A DNA stretch of 64,000 bases from Ashinkailepas kermadecensis (lineage: Eukaryota > Arthropoda > Thecostraca > Neolepadidae): contig JAOTOM010003661.1 in NCBI GenBank assembly GCA_034440615.1, positions 1 to 64,000 of the forward strand, in the 5' to 3' direction. Below the pieces are notes generated by a model. The model was not told the DNA's origin, did no database searches, and saw nothing but the letters and a program-made list of their open reading frames with translations. This document shows, one piece after another, positions 25,769 to 37,300 of the stretch (position 1 is the first letter of the stretch; each line of letters opens with the position of its first letter). The translations under genes were made by a program, and so were the position numbers.

Positions 25769-25920
25769 GCGGGGACGAGTAGTCTTGGGGTAAGTTGCCT
25801 GTCTCACAATCGAAAGATTGTGGGTTCGAGTCTCACCTGTCGCTACTCTTCGCCCGCGACCAAATCAGGGTGAGAGGTTGGTGACGCTACATGACTCAAC
25901 GGTCGACGTGTCGTAAAACC
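25769..25920 (+). mobile_element. tRNA-derived SINE
   Basis: The head has a good RNA polymerase III B box and T arm (GTGGG TTCGAGT CTCAC near 25804-25820), a weak A box, and no pairing acceptor stem, so it is not a working tRNA gene. It is followed by a non-tRNA body (cgcgaccaaatcagg, gtgagaggttggtgacgcta, gtcgtaaaacc) shared with 49464-49530. It sits in the degenerate repeat array: ctgaaaa..cctgc occurs just before and just after it, a possible imperfect target duplication. Confidence 0.78.
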
Positions 25921-26625
25921 AATAACCATCACCTGAAAAGCCCTGCCCCTACTACTGGGCGGGCGGAAGCCCTGCCTTTGTTCGCTGTGTGAGAGGCACT
26001 TGTCGTGATGCTGCGGGGTTAGGTCTCGTGCACGGATTATATTTTATTAAAACGGTGGGTGGGGGAAGGGGTGCCGTAATAGCTATGAAACTCTCGAACA
26101 TTGGGAAGGCCAGTTATGTAGATCCCATCTGTCAGAATGCATTGAAAGGTCAAACCAAATTATTGAGGAGTAATGACATGCCCGAAAGGGCATGCAGTGT
26201 CCATGGTTATGTAGTACTGGGCGGTATGACATAGTTGCTGGTGACCTGCTTTCTTGACTGACCCGTCACATGACCCGTCTAGCCTCAGGCAGGGTAGGGC
26301 TGGCCGCGCTGCACTGGTCGGTCGGTGGTCGGCCGGCAGTCACCCGCTGCTGGGGGTGAATAATCTAGGAGGAGAGTGACGCTACGTGACAAAAATGATC
26401 GTGGGGTCGGAAAGGCCAATAACTTACCAACAGTCACCTACTGCATTCAGAGAAATGCAGGTGACCTCCCATGTCAGTATGCTACAGCTGATACCTGTTC
26501 ACTGGCTTCTCGGGTTCGACGATGAGTACATTGTGCTACGAATAGGCCAGGAGAGTGGGAGGTAGGGGGTTCATGCCCCACGTTTCGTGATCTTGACCAT
26601 TAGCCAAATGGGACAAAATAACCAG
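25921..26625. other. No gene; possible second SINE remnant near 26365-26420
   Basis: At 26365-26420 the words gagagtgacgctacgtgac and ccaataactta follow the order of the SINE body at 25870-25930, suggesting a truncated and diverged copy. No other feature is supported. Confidence 0.4.
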
Positions 26626-26734
26626 ATCGATGGCCGTCGGTACGGGACTGTCAGACGCGTTAATTTCCGCAACAAACCACCGCTGTAGACCGATGGTCGC
26701 TGGTGCCGGACTGTCAGTGGCGTTAGTTTCTTAC
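26626..26734. repeat. 63-bp tandem duplication next to the 16-bp array
   Basis: atcgatggccgtcggtacgg (26626) and accgatggtcgctggtgccg (26689) begin two diverged copies, each continuing gactgtcag..gcgtta-ttt. Confidence 0.75.
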
Positions 26735-26999
26735 ACACATTTGCGCATACGTACATTTGCGCTTACGTACATTTGCTTACGTACATCTGCCATACGTACA
26801 TTTGTCCTTACGTACATTTGTCCTATAATCACTTTTACGTATACGTACATTTGCGCTTACGTGCATCTGCGCATACATACATTTGCGCTTCCGCACATTT
26901 GCGCATACCGACTTTTGCGCTTACGTACGTTTGCTTACGTACATTTACATACGTATATCTGCCATACATACATTTGCTTTGCGTACATTTGTCCGGTTA
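26735..26999 (+). repeat. 16-bp array, second copy, with conserved right terminus
   Basis: Same TACGTACATTTGCGC(A/T) unit as at 3919 but more degenerate, about 16 copies. It closes with the same terminal order (ATCTGCCATAC, CATTTGCTTTGCG, TACATTTGTCCGGTTACC). As at 3919, only one terminus is present. Confidence 0.9.
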
Positions 27000-29859
27000 C
27001 CGGCCCACGGCTCTGTTTTTGCCTGCGTCGTCGGTCCACTTGGGATGCTGACTCGCCGCCGGTGGGGGAGCCGTTCAGAGCGGTCCAGACGCCGCTGCAG
27101 ACGGGAAACAAGGAGGCGCCGGGCGGCGCTTGAGCACTCCTGACATGCGCCGTGACGCAGTCGCCCGTTGGCTGAGGTTCAACGACGACGGACCAGCTGA
27201 TTTGCATTCACAGCAGCTGCGCAACAGGCTGCCCTGCCGAAAGCTCGGACGCTTAGTGGTCGGGAAGAGCTTAAGCTTGTCGCCGGTGAAGCATCGCAAT
27301 TGGCTTCAGAAATCTTGCGCCTCGAGCCGGCTTCAGAGTCGGCGGAAGGAAGACGTGGAGCTCAGAACCTTCCAGAGTGATGAGACCACAACACCATTTT
27401 ACCAAGGTTTTCATGTGAGTGGCGTTAGTTTGTTTAAAGTGATCCAATTTACCTGCAACATAATCTATGCATGCATTACCAGACATTATCTGTGTTATTT
27501 GCTGCAATCATAGGTGTTATTATTCGGTACACTCGTGGTCAAGCTGGCGGTTCTTCTCTACAACTATGCAGGCCCAAGTGGAACTCTGCTGCAATCGTTG
27601 CATTGTTGTAAATTTCGTCGTAGTTTATCTTATTTTTCAATCATGAGTATTCAATATGAGCATGACATACTGCACAATTTTGATCGGATGCTAGATCCTA
27701 TCTTCGGGAACATAGATTCAGAAATTATGCCTTTCGGTGTGTGGTATGGGAGTGGGGGAGAGGGGGGGCGGGGTCATTTTCACCCGTGCAAAGTTTTGCT
27801 GAGCTAACTTTCGAATTGTTTAGAATGTCCTATTGAAGTTTGTCATACCTTCTGACAATTGATGAACGGACATTGTGTAAAAGAATGAACCCGTAAGGTA
27901 GAACGATAGGACATCCTAGAGCCTAGGACGAGTCAGTCAGGTCAGCACTTCGTCTCAATGCGATTTTTAGATGTATATCGAAACACTTTTCATACGCGAA
28001 GATGCAGTCAAAAGTGAAATACTATAAAAATAGACAAATAGAAGAAAAACAAGATAGAGATAGACAAATTATGAATGAAAAATGCAAACATCCAAATATG
28101 ACCTCAAGTCAGGTCACTGGGCCATATGAAGGCGTTATTTTTTATTTTTAGTTTTTATTTTTGACTAAACGTGATTTTTGGTATATAACTTGGTAGCTAA
28201 TATATTTGTTCGTGAAAAAAAACGGAATACATGTGACAAATTACGTAATCTAAACCAATCCAAAGTTTTAAGCAAATACCCAATCAGATCACTGAGATAT
28301 GACCTGAAATGTTCCCGGGCCACGCGTAGTGTAGGCGTTCTGGAGGCCAAAATAGGGATGATGGCAAAGCAAATTTGGCTAAACCAGAGGACTTTTGCGT
28401 GCCTATTTCTTTTTTGATGTCACTGGGAATACAACATTCAATATCAAAACTTAGTTTTGTTTTGGTTGGGTAAACGCGTGGAAAATTTTCCCTACATTGT
28501 GTTGTGGAAAATTCTCAAAAAGAGACCGGAAACTACGGCGAAGACGGATGACCGACCGAACTCTGACATTGACCCATTTGACCTGACCTGGAAGGCCAAC
28601 CAAAGGGGATAATGTTTCGAGTAACTCTGGAAGGTCAAGGTTGGTGTAACATCAGGCAGTTTACCGCATCTCTATCTTGCTTACAACACAAGTTTGTAGG
28701 AAGAGGGGGTTAAAATGATTCACCGCATTGCGAGGGGTACACAATTATCTCGCAATGCGAGGATTAAGGCTTTCTTTGCCAAAGCGTACCTCCAGGTTGT
28801 GGATGCCGGACACTAGTACAGTTGCCAGACATCTTCTGTCGTACTTGTCCACGTATTTATACAAACTCTTTTCATGCAACGTCATTGGGTCTGTAGGTCT
28901 AAGGTGAAGTCTTCAACACTAGGTGGTGCTTGTTCTTGACGTTCATCTTGTGCCCAGAGAGCTCAGCTGGCGACTGCACGAAGATGGTCTCGGCGATCTT
29001 TGACATGTTGATGTATTGGCGGCATGCTAAATCCTCAATACAAAATATGTCGGTGGACTGGAGTTTCACAATCAGATGGCGGGTCCAGCACGCGTAAAAC
29101 AAGCTTTGCTCATCGCGAGCCCTGCCTTCGTAAAGCCACCTAAACTGACACTGAATAAATAGCAAATTTCACCACGAAACATACAGACCATCGCTAAACG
29201 AACAGTTATGCCGTAGTACGCATCTTGATCTTCGGCATCACTGGCACCATCTTCTTTTATCTTTGCCTCTCAACTACGCAGGCGCCGTGCCCGATATTGT
29301 ACATCGGGTGACCGTGGACGTCAGACATAACGGTCCGACGAGTGACTATTCTAATGGCTGCGTTTCCGCGTAGCTGATTACAAAGTTACAATATATAAAG
29401 TAAAGTGAAATATGTATGACCCAGGTGAAATAAATACGTTCATGCTAGACTACGCAAATGTCTTGCAGCAGAGAAATGTCCCTTTATGTCACACCAAGAC
29501 GTTCACTGTCCAAAATATACCGGAAGTGGTGCCACCACATCAATGCACCAAGCAACTGGTTGTTGAGAGTAACGATGTGACCTCCAAGAACTATGTGCAA
29601 TCAGTACCTATGTTTAACCTGATTGCCGTATCTTGAAAAGTCCATATATGTGCATACTTCTCCGACTGGCCTGGCTCGGGATGTCATGTGATGGGATAAA
29701 CTGGTGGGATTGTACATACCTAGATAGAGGTATGAAGAAATCTGTTTAGTTTTCATGACTATGCCCATGCATCCATAACACTCACCATAACTATGGATGA
29801 CCCGTCGTGGGACGGACAACCCGACAATCCAGGGCTTCCTCACCCCGGTCGCAAATCCT
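27000..29859. other. No gene recognised
   Basis: A GC-rich portion (27000-27400) holds a 127-codon frame at 27130-27513 without known motifs. 27800-29400 is AT-rich with short frames only. I see no LINE domain, tRNA or satellite in it. Confidence 0.5.
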
Positions 29860-30400
29860 GCCATACACACCCTTGCCTTGCAAGTCCTTGTTTTGCTTTA
29901 CATGCTCATGACTGTGCCATACAAACCATTGTCCGGTCATACGGAACACAGGTCCTCAATTTGGCGTACACACACACCATCCTGCTAGACCCTCACCCCG
30001 TCCCACAGATAATCATTGTCATGTAGTCCCTGGCTCTAACATGCAAACGCCATCTTTCCATGCAGACCCTTGCCGTCACACAGAGCAGTCATCCTATCAC
30101 TGAAACCCTCACTCAGTCATGCAGCCCGTCGTCTTGCCAAATAGACCCACCATCATTGCCCTACCATGCAAACTCACGCCCTTCCATACAGAGCATTAGC
30201 GATCATACAGAGCTGCCATCCTTCCATGCGGATCATCACTCGGTCATACAGACCGTCGTCCTGCTGTACAGGCCCATCATCATGCCATACAGACACAACT
30301 CCCTGCCATACAGACCCACGGTTCTGCCAGACTCCCATTATTTCATGCAGAGCCCTCATTCTGCCATACAGGCCCATCTCGCCCTGCCGGACCGTGTGGT
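29860..30400. repeat. Degenerate repeat of CATACAGACC-type units
   Basis: Roughly twenty loosely spaced units of about 22-32 bases built on (g/c)ccatacagacc and catgc-gac words, with cctcc/ccatc linkers. Too diverged for an exact period. Confidence 0.65.
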
Positions 30401-31337
30401 GAAAGAACGGTGCGGTCAAAGGGGTGTCCGCATGCAAATCTGGCCATGCACGCCACCATTATTTATCCTTGGACCAACGCGTAATGCGGAACGGCTCTGT
30501 TGGGCCGCTAGCTTGTCGCCGCCGAAACGCATTACCCTGTGTTTCCTCATTTGCGTAAATAATGGAGGCTACGTGTCGGGTCGATGCCAACGATCACCGG
30601 CCACGTTTCGGCGAACGTCACGACTTCCGTTGAGATGGACACGACTCGACTCTCCCGGCCCCTATTGACTCGTGTCGACGGTGTGTCGGACCGGCACCTC
30701 TTTGTGCCGCTCACGTATGGTGGCTGCTGTTTGCGTACAGTTATGTGGATGTTGGCGCTGTCGGCTACAATAACGCGCCAGTGTACACGCGCGCACGCAA
30801 TTAAGCAGGCGTTTGCCGACAGACTGGGCTACCTCAGCTTGGGCAGGTGCAGCATTCTGTTCCAACCATGACTGTAAAATTTTAACGAAGTTCGGATGTT
30901 CTCACGCGAGCCGAGGTAAGCCGGCATGCCCGCCAACGCTGCCTTTATTGCATCAAGTGTAGGTACGCTGGAGTGCCACTGTAATAGAAAATGTCAGCAT
31001 TCACACAGCGCATCATGGCATGTGGTACCCATTACAGCCAGTGCGCATGAGCGACTGGGAAGTGTGGAGGAAGGGATTTTCAGGGGCGCTGTTTCCCCAG
31101 AGGGGCACCATAGTGTGCTTACATAAATCCGAACATCTAACGGTGAAGTGTGACGCCGCCGAAAACTGTGAGTGTCTTAATCATCTGAAAACCGCTATAT
31201 TAAGTTTGAATACTTCAACGGATACTGATTGTAATGTGTGAGAGCGAGCCACATTATCTGAGAAAACCCTCTGAAGCGTGAGACAAGATTCGTAATTAAG
31301 CCAAGTTCCCGATCCAGTCATCGAAATTTGAACATCA
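30401..31337. other. No gene recognised
   Basis: The longest frame ends at 30668 and is mainly the repeat array. A 95-codon frame at 30584-30871 has no recognisable domain. Confidence 0.5.
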
Positions 31338-34300
31338 ATGCAAGTACATGAGAAAACAGCAAAACATACAGAACTATCGCCATGTACACCAGCCGCCGAA
31401 CAGCCACCAGTCGGAAACGCGCAGGCACACCACCATCAATCGTTTCGCACCTCTCCACCCCCGTCAACCCCGCCCCTAGGACAGCCGCCGCAGATGTCTG
31501 CGTATCCGGAGGTCCGGACCGACCCCGGTCAGCCGAGCTCGGACGCGGCCGGCGGTAAAGACAACATTGTCGAGCCTTCTCCTGGCCTGGTCCGCCCCGC
31601 CGAATCGGTCCCGGTCGGACGTCGGCGACGGCTGAGGAGGCGAGGATGCCGGGGCGGACAACAGGTGAAGAGAAGAGCCAGGCAACGAGCAATATCATCA
31701 GCTCAAAGGAGTGCTGCTTTGCAGACTACTCCCGGCACTGGGGAAGCCCCCAATCGTGTAGAGTGCCGCCCAACTCCCTCAGCTGTACAAAGCACAACGA
31801 GTGCAATGCCACCTCCACGGCGAACATTCAGCCGATGTCTCTTGCATCCTCCGCGATTGACGCTCCGTCAAACGCAGAACGTCGGTAAAGTCCAGCAACA
31901 GAGACGTTGTCGTCGACTCAAAATCGGCCACGGGAATGTCAGCTCGCTGACCAAACATCTAGACGACATCAACCAACTGTTATCGACTGAGCAATTTGAC
32001 ATATCCTGTGCCACCGAGACACTGCTCTCCGTAGATATGGACGACAGCACCCTCATCTTACCTGGTTTCAACATCAGGCGGAGGGAAGTATCGCACGGGC
32101 GTGGAGTCGCTATTATCTCCCGTAATCGCCTCACTGTCGAGCCACGTGGGTGCCTACACCGAACTCATCTCTAGAGTCACTGTGGATCACTGTGACTGAT
32201 CTAACAACAGTTGTCATTGGAGCTGTCTACCGTTCCCCAAATAGTGCAGTGACACCGGCCAATGAGGAGCTACATGATCAGCTGGCACACGTCCTAAGCC
32301 TTGGCAAGCCCATCTTTCTTCTCGGTGACACCAACTTTGACGTGCTGCAGCCCGACAAACCAGGTGTGCGGGCTTATCTGCGTACGCTTTGCGATCTGTC
32401 CCTCAGCCAGCTGATAACCAACGTCACACACCCACCACGGCGAGAAGGAGACAGCCCGAGTCTCCTCGATCATTTCATTACAAATCGATCTGACCTGACC
32501 ACAGAAGTTCGAGTCATTCACAGAGATTTCAGCGACCACGACGTCATTGCTGCATCTATCACAATTGACAGGCGTCGCCCTCAGCCCACCGTCATTACCA
32601 TCCGATCGACAAGACGCTTAGATCAAAATGCGTTGTGCCTAGATCTGCTGTTGGCCGACTGGTCCGCCGTTTATCAAGCGACCACCACCTCGGACAAATG
32701 GGGACGCATGGATGGCTGCATGGCAGCCAATAATCGACCATCACATGTCCCTTCGTCAAATCAAGCTGAAGCACCGGTCGCCGCCTTGGTTGCAGCATGA
32801 TGACGTTCATACAGCAAGGGCAGCACTGAAACAGGCCCGCGAGCACAGAGATGCAGCACGAAGCGAAGAAGCCCAGCGGAATTACCGTGAGCACAGGGCG
32901 CACTCCGAACGGCTCAACATCACGCATGCGCAGAATACTTCATACGCTGGTACCCGCACACCGTGGAAGAACATCCGGAAGTTCATTATTTCCTCCAGCA
33001 AGTCAACGATAGAAGAGCCTGGCACAACCATTCAACCGCCTGATTGGCATGAACGGCTCAACCGGCATTTTACCGGCGTCGGTGCCGCGGTAGCTGCTGA
33101 TTTAGCGATGGCGCCGCCCGGAGAGCTCCTCTGGCCAAGACCCCCACGTGTCTGTAGCGGCGCATTACACCGTATCCTGTGACGATGCCAGAGCTGTCAA
33201 AGCGTTGCAGCGCATGGGTGGCTCACGAGCGTCCGGAGCTGATGGCATCACCATCAAGATGCTCAAGATGACGTTTAGCGTGGTGGGTCCGCATCTGTTA
33301 AACATTATCAACTCATGCATCACAAGCTGTGAACTGCCACCGTCATGGAAAACTGCGATGGTAATACCCCTGCACAAAAGTGGTAACGCAAACGACCCAC
33401 ACAACTTCAGGCCAATATCGATATTGCCAGTGGTCGAAAAACTCTGCGAGCGTGTCGTGTGCACACAACTGATAGACTATCTGACTAGTCATCTCACTGT
33501 GCCCAGAACAGTACGGTTTCCGGCCCGGCCTGTCTACCGAGATGGCTCTGCTAGACACGGTCATCCACGCTACCCTCAAAATCGCCAAGGCGAGATCACC
33601 CACTGGTTACAGCTGACACCTCAAAGGCGTTCGACAGCGTGGAGCATAGTCGCCTCATGGACAGCTCGGATGGTACGGCGTCAACTCCGAATGGTTCCGA
33701 GCGTGGCTTGAGGGCCGTTCGCAAACAGTGAAGGATTCTAGCCTCTGTCGGTAACACATGGTGTGGTGCGGGCTCGATCTTGGGCCCGGTTATGTTCCTA
33801 ATATTCTCCAATGACCTCCCCAACATTCCACACGGCAAGATTGTTATGTATGCCGATGATGTCCAGTTCCTCGACTCCGGGAAGCGAAACGAAATCACAG
33901 CCATTAGCCAACGATTGAATGAATCACTGTCAGTCGCCTTTAACTGGTTCATCCAGAATCGACTAAAAGTAAATCCCTCCAAAACTGAGATGGTTGTTCT
34001 CAATCTTCTAGACATCATACACCTGTGAATTTATCTGTTCGTCTGGGCCAGTTGGAAATAGTACCCACGAAGTCTGTGAAATTACTTGGCGTGAAAATTG
34101 ACTCACACCTGTCCTGGGATGTGCATGTATCTACTGTTGTGAGTCTGTGTAACTGCATACTCATTGGACTCGCTAGACTGCGTCATAAGTTTTTCACATT
34201 ACGAGACGGGTGCTAATTGAGGCACTCGTTTCCCCACATAAGATACTGTGTGTCTGTCTGGGAAGCTGTGCGAGCCGAAACGACGCATTAAAATGCATCA

Positions 34301-34812
34301 ACTTTGGTGCAAGGATTGTCGCCGGCTTGCCTACCGGGATCTTGTCGCCCACGTTGAAAGAACTAGGATGGCTCAAATTCGAGGATTTCATATCCGAGGC
34401 AGATGCTCACTCAGTTTTCAAATTATGAACGAGTTCACTGGCCCAGAACTCTTCGCGGTACTAAACTGTCGCTCAACTGTGTCGCAACGGAGCACCAGAG
34501 CCACGGCTAACGGTGAACTCCAGGTACCCGATGCCGCCGAATTGCGCGCCGCTCCTTCTACCGAGCTTGCCGGACGTGGAACAATCTGCCTCCAGATGTG
34601 AGGAACTCAGGTGGCTACAATGTTTTCAAACGGAGACTTTGGCCATGCTGCGCTGTCCGGGCTCTAACCTCCGGCCTCCGACATCGCCATCAGCCCGTGA
34701 TGCCACCGTTGTTTCGTGTATGCTCGTGTGTGGTGTGTGCGCATTGTGCACTCTGTGACGAACTGAAAACCCTGTGGGGTTGATACTTACATTACTGACT
34801 GATACAATTTAA
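31338..34812 (+). mobile_element. CR1/L2-like LINE, near full length, many frameshifts
   Basis: A Pro/Arg-rich leader (31338-31905) runs without a stop into an endonuclease start, LKIGHGNVSSLTKHLDDIN, at about 31918. The endonuclease then changes frame (IGAVYRSPNSAV, LLGDTNFDVL with Thr where Phe is usual, DFSDHDVIAAS near 32530). Reverse transcriptase starts around 33200 (RASGADGITIKML, WKTAMVIPLHKSG, NFRPISILPVVEKLCERV, YGFRPGLSTEMALL, SKAFDSVEHSRL) and has YADD at 33849-33860. The end shows LPPDVRNS-type sequence near 34590 and a 3' tail around gtggggttgatacttacatt. At least six frame changes; all catalytic blocks except the modified endonuclease motif are recognisable. Confidence 0.88.
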
Positions 34813-36343
34813 GTGGGAGTGGTGCGCTCGAGTGTCCCCGGGTGGGCGCCTCTTGCACTCGGAGGGGCGCGTTCGGCTGAAAATATAAATGGGGAGGGGC
34901 ACTCGAACATCCCATAGGTTCGCCTTCTTTCAGTAAAAGGACACTTCTTCTCCAGTCGGAGGAGGTGCCGCCTAAAAGTGTGTATGTGGGGGGCAGTGCC
35001 ATCCCCCGCAACTACACCCATGATCGTTGCTTAAATCTGTGGACTTTTTCGAGCCCCTCAAAAACGGGAGAAACTTGGTATGAAGGCCAACTTCTCCCTC
35101 CCCAAACCCCGAAGCGCTGGCGACATCACTGCAAAGGGTAGATACGCCAGCACGTGAAGTCTTGCCCCGCCCCAATGTTGGATCGACCCCTTAATAATCT
35201 TAACACGGCACCTCCTCCCCGATCAATTTCGACAGCTCCATTGTATCCATGTGTTGCTCCCATGGGCAGCGCAAAGGGGCCCAAACGTCGAAAAACTTTG
35301 CTTTACGCCTATGGGAGTCACATCGGAAGTTTGGACCCAGAAACGGTCACGTCCTCCCCCGCATTCGCAGTCCGTGGCGCCACCGATGACTCAGTCATTT
35401 TCAGAAAATGTCGCCCCTGTTCACACCTGTGGTAATTCTCATAATAGTGATGTTTGTTCTTTACAGCTCTGACGAAAAGTTCTGAATTTTGACGAGTATG
35501 AAGTACAGCCAGCTAATTTTGACGAGTATGAAGTACAGCCAGCTAATTTGGGCAGCACTCTCGATGGACTTTGGCACACTCCAGGCCACATGCAATCCTG
35601 CCCCAGTTATCACACTCACGCTATCGTAGCACTGCAAATGTGCAGGCACGCGATGTCCGCATCAGAGTTCCCGTGTAGCACATCAACACTCAACAGTGAT
35701 GTGGCATTCAGCTTCCTCAAAGATATACTCAACTTGCTGTTTATGCTCCAAACACGAACTACTCTCTGCCGGTTGTTGTCGATGTCGAGGAAGAATGAAT
35801 GCCAGCGCCCTGCGATTTGGGAGAAACCGGAGGGCGCGGTTGCGGTTCCTGCTGAAGTCACAGTACGACATGGCTGAATACACTATGTAAATTCGACTGC
35901 AAGTTCCAGGTAATTCTGCTATAAATCCTGGATCTTATCTGATGTACGGTACTCATCAGGGTTTCAGGCATGGTGGTGTCACTTTCGGCTCGTCATTGTG
36001 GCCGTTCGAAGGACAGCTGACATGACGCACGCAGATCAGTCTCACAACCTGGCACCTTGTATGGCATATCTGGAAAACGGCAATACCCCTGACTTAGGCT
36101 AAATCACAAGTATACATATTTCAGGCGGTAAGCATGTGTGCTGTACGGTATGACTATGCAAGGCGAGCAATGCAAATATATCATGCATCCACATCGCCCA
36201 TTGTGCATCGCGACACAAATCCACCGCTTGGTTTCCCACTGGTCACTTCGCCACTTGGCACTTGGCCTGGGTCCCCTGGGTCACTTGGCCACTGACTGGT
36301 GACCAGTGACCTCGCGCCTCGACACCGTCCGGCCCGCCATCGG
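34813..36343. other. No gene recognised; 30-bp duplication at 35486-35547
   Basis: Contains a two-copy 30-bp duplication (gacgagtatgaagtacagcc at 35491 and 35521). It includes the region downstream of the HSPBP1-like gene; I see no AATAAA on the minus strand within 300 bases of its stop. Confidence 0.5.
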
Positions 36344-37300
36344 TCACCGTTCAGCCTCCTCGCCGGAGAAACAGAGTCGCCGGAGCGTGCGGCAGTGCGC
36401 CAGCGTCTCTTGTTCCTCATCACGACCAGCCAGCTGCTGCTCGCGCCGCGCCAGCTGCTCCGCCAGCTGCAGCTCGGGCCGGCGGCACTCGGCGGCCGCT
36501 CTGTCGCCGTCGGCGGCCAGCGAGACGAGCGCGGCCAGCAGGTGCTCGTGCCAGGCGGCGTGCGGCTCCGCCAGCAGGCCGACCGCCTGCTCCACCAGGC
36601 CCACCTGCAGCGCGGTGCGGCGCAGCTCGCCGCTCTCGGCGCACGCGGCGCCCAGCAGGAAGGCGGCTCTGGTCTGCAGGCGCGGCTCTCCGCTCTGCAT
36701 GGCCGACACCAGCGCCGCGCATCCGTCGCCGGCGCAGAACGCCGCCTGGCCGGACGCGTTGTTGCGCAGCAGCGCCGACACGGCCTGCAGCGCCGCCAGG
36801 CGCACCGCGCGCTCCGGGTCGCGCAGCACCAGGCGCAGCAGCAGCGTCAGCAGGTCGTTGGCGGCGGCCGCCTGCTGGCAGTGCGGGTTGTGCTGTAGCA
36901 TGTCGGCGAGCGCGCCGGCGGCCGTGGCGCGCACGTCGCCGCGCTCGCTGGCCAGCGCGCTGCGCAGCGCCGCCATGCCGCCCATCTTTTCGAAATCGTT
37001 GGCGATGTCGATGTTGTCGACGTGGTCGCGCAGCAGGCGGAGCGCGCCGAGCTGCCGATCCGAGTCCGGCTCAGCCAGCACGGCCAGCACGGCGCGCAGC
37101 GTGTCCGCTATGCCGCTGGCGGCGTGCTGCAGTGCCGACGACAGAAACTGACGCCGCTCCTCGTCCAAGGGCGGCGCTGCCGGCGCGCTTCCAGTCGGAA
37201 CGTGCTGCAGACTCAGCCGAAGCACACCTTGCAGGTCCCGCACTTGGTTCTCTCGATCGTCGCCCGAGCCACCAGTTGGCTCTGACGGATGCTCCGACAT
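36344..37300 (-). CDS. HSPBP1: HSPBP1/Fes1-like Hsp70 nucleotide-exchange factor
   Basis: Family role: cytosolic armadillo-repeat protein that grips the Hsp70 nucleotide-binding domain, releases ADP and limits the chaperone cycle. Read from the ATG at 37300 the protein has 318 residues, near the usual size of about 320-360. The N-terminal part has the family's (D/E)EERRQFL helix at residues 46-53. Then come IDIANDFEKMGGMAAL (about 105-120), four to five armadillo-like repeats (AAGALADMLQHNPHCQQ, AALQAVSALLRNNASGQAAF, TRAAFLLGAAC) and a C-terminal block HEHLLAALVSL / AECRRPEL / LAHCRTLRRLCF that follows the human protein closely. An in-frame ATG 16 codons upstream (37348) is open, but those residues look non-conserved and ccctgcag four bases before the inner ATG could be a splice acceptor, so I prefer 37300. 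The coding region is one exon, very GC-rich and G/C-ending in its codons, unlike the AT-rich flanks. Either a normal short-intron-free gene or an intact retrocopy. Confidence 0.85.
   Translation of the reverse strand: MSEHPSEPTGGSGDDRENQVRDLQGVLRLSLQHVPTGSAPAAPPLDEERRQFLSSALQHAASGIADTLRAVLAVLAEPDSDRQLGALRLLRDHVDNIDIANDFEKMGGMAALRSALASERGDVRATAAGALADMLQHNPHCQQAAAANDLLTLLLRLVLRDPERAVRLAALQAVSALLRNNASGQAAFCAGDGCAALVSAMQSGEPRLQTRAAFLLGAACAESGELRRTALQVGLVEQAVGLLAEPHAAWHEHLLAALVSLAADGDRAAAECRRPELQLAEQLARREQQLAGRDEEQETLAHCRTLRRLCFSGEEAER

Noticed and set aside
26535..26585. Another tRNA-like head (ggtagggggttcatgcccc)
   Set aside because: Only a weak B-box resemblance; no A box, D arm or shared body.
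36299..37151. Plus-strand frames of 199 and 281 codons opposite the HSPBP1-like gene
   Set aside because: High GC content removes stops on the complementary strand; only the minus-strand frame shows a known protein family.
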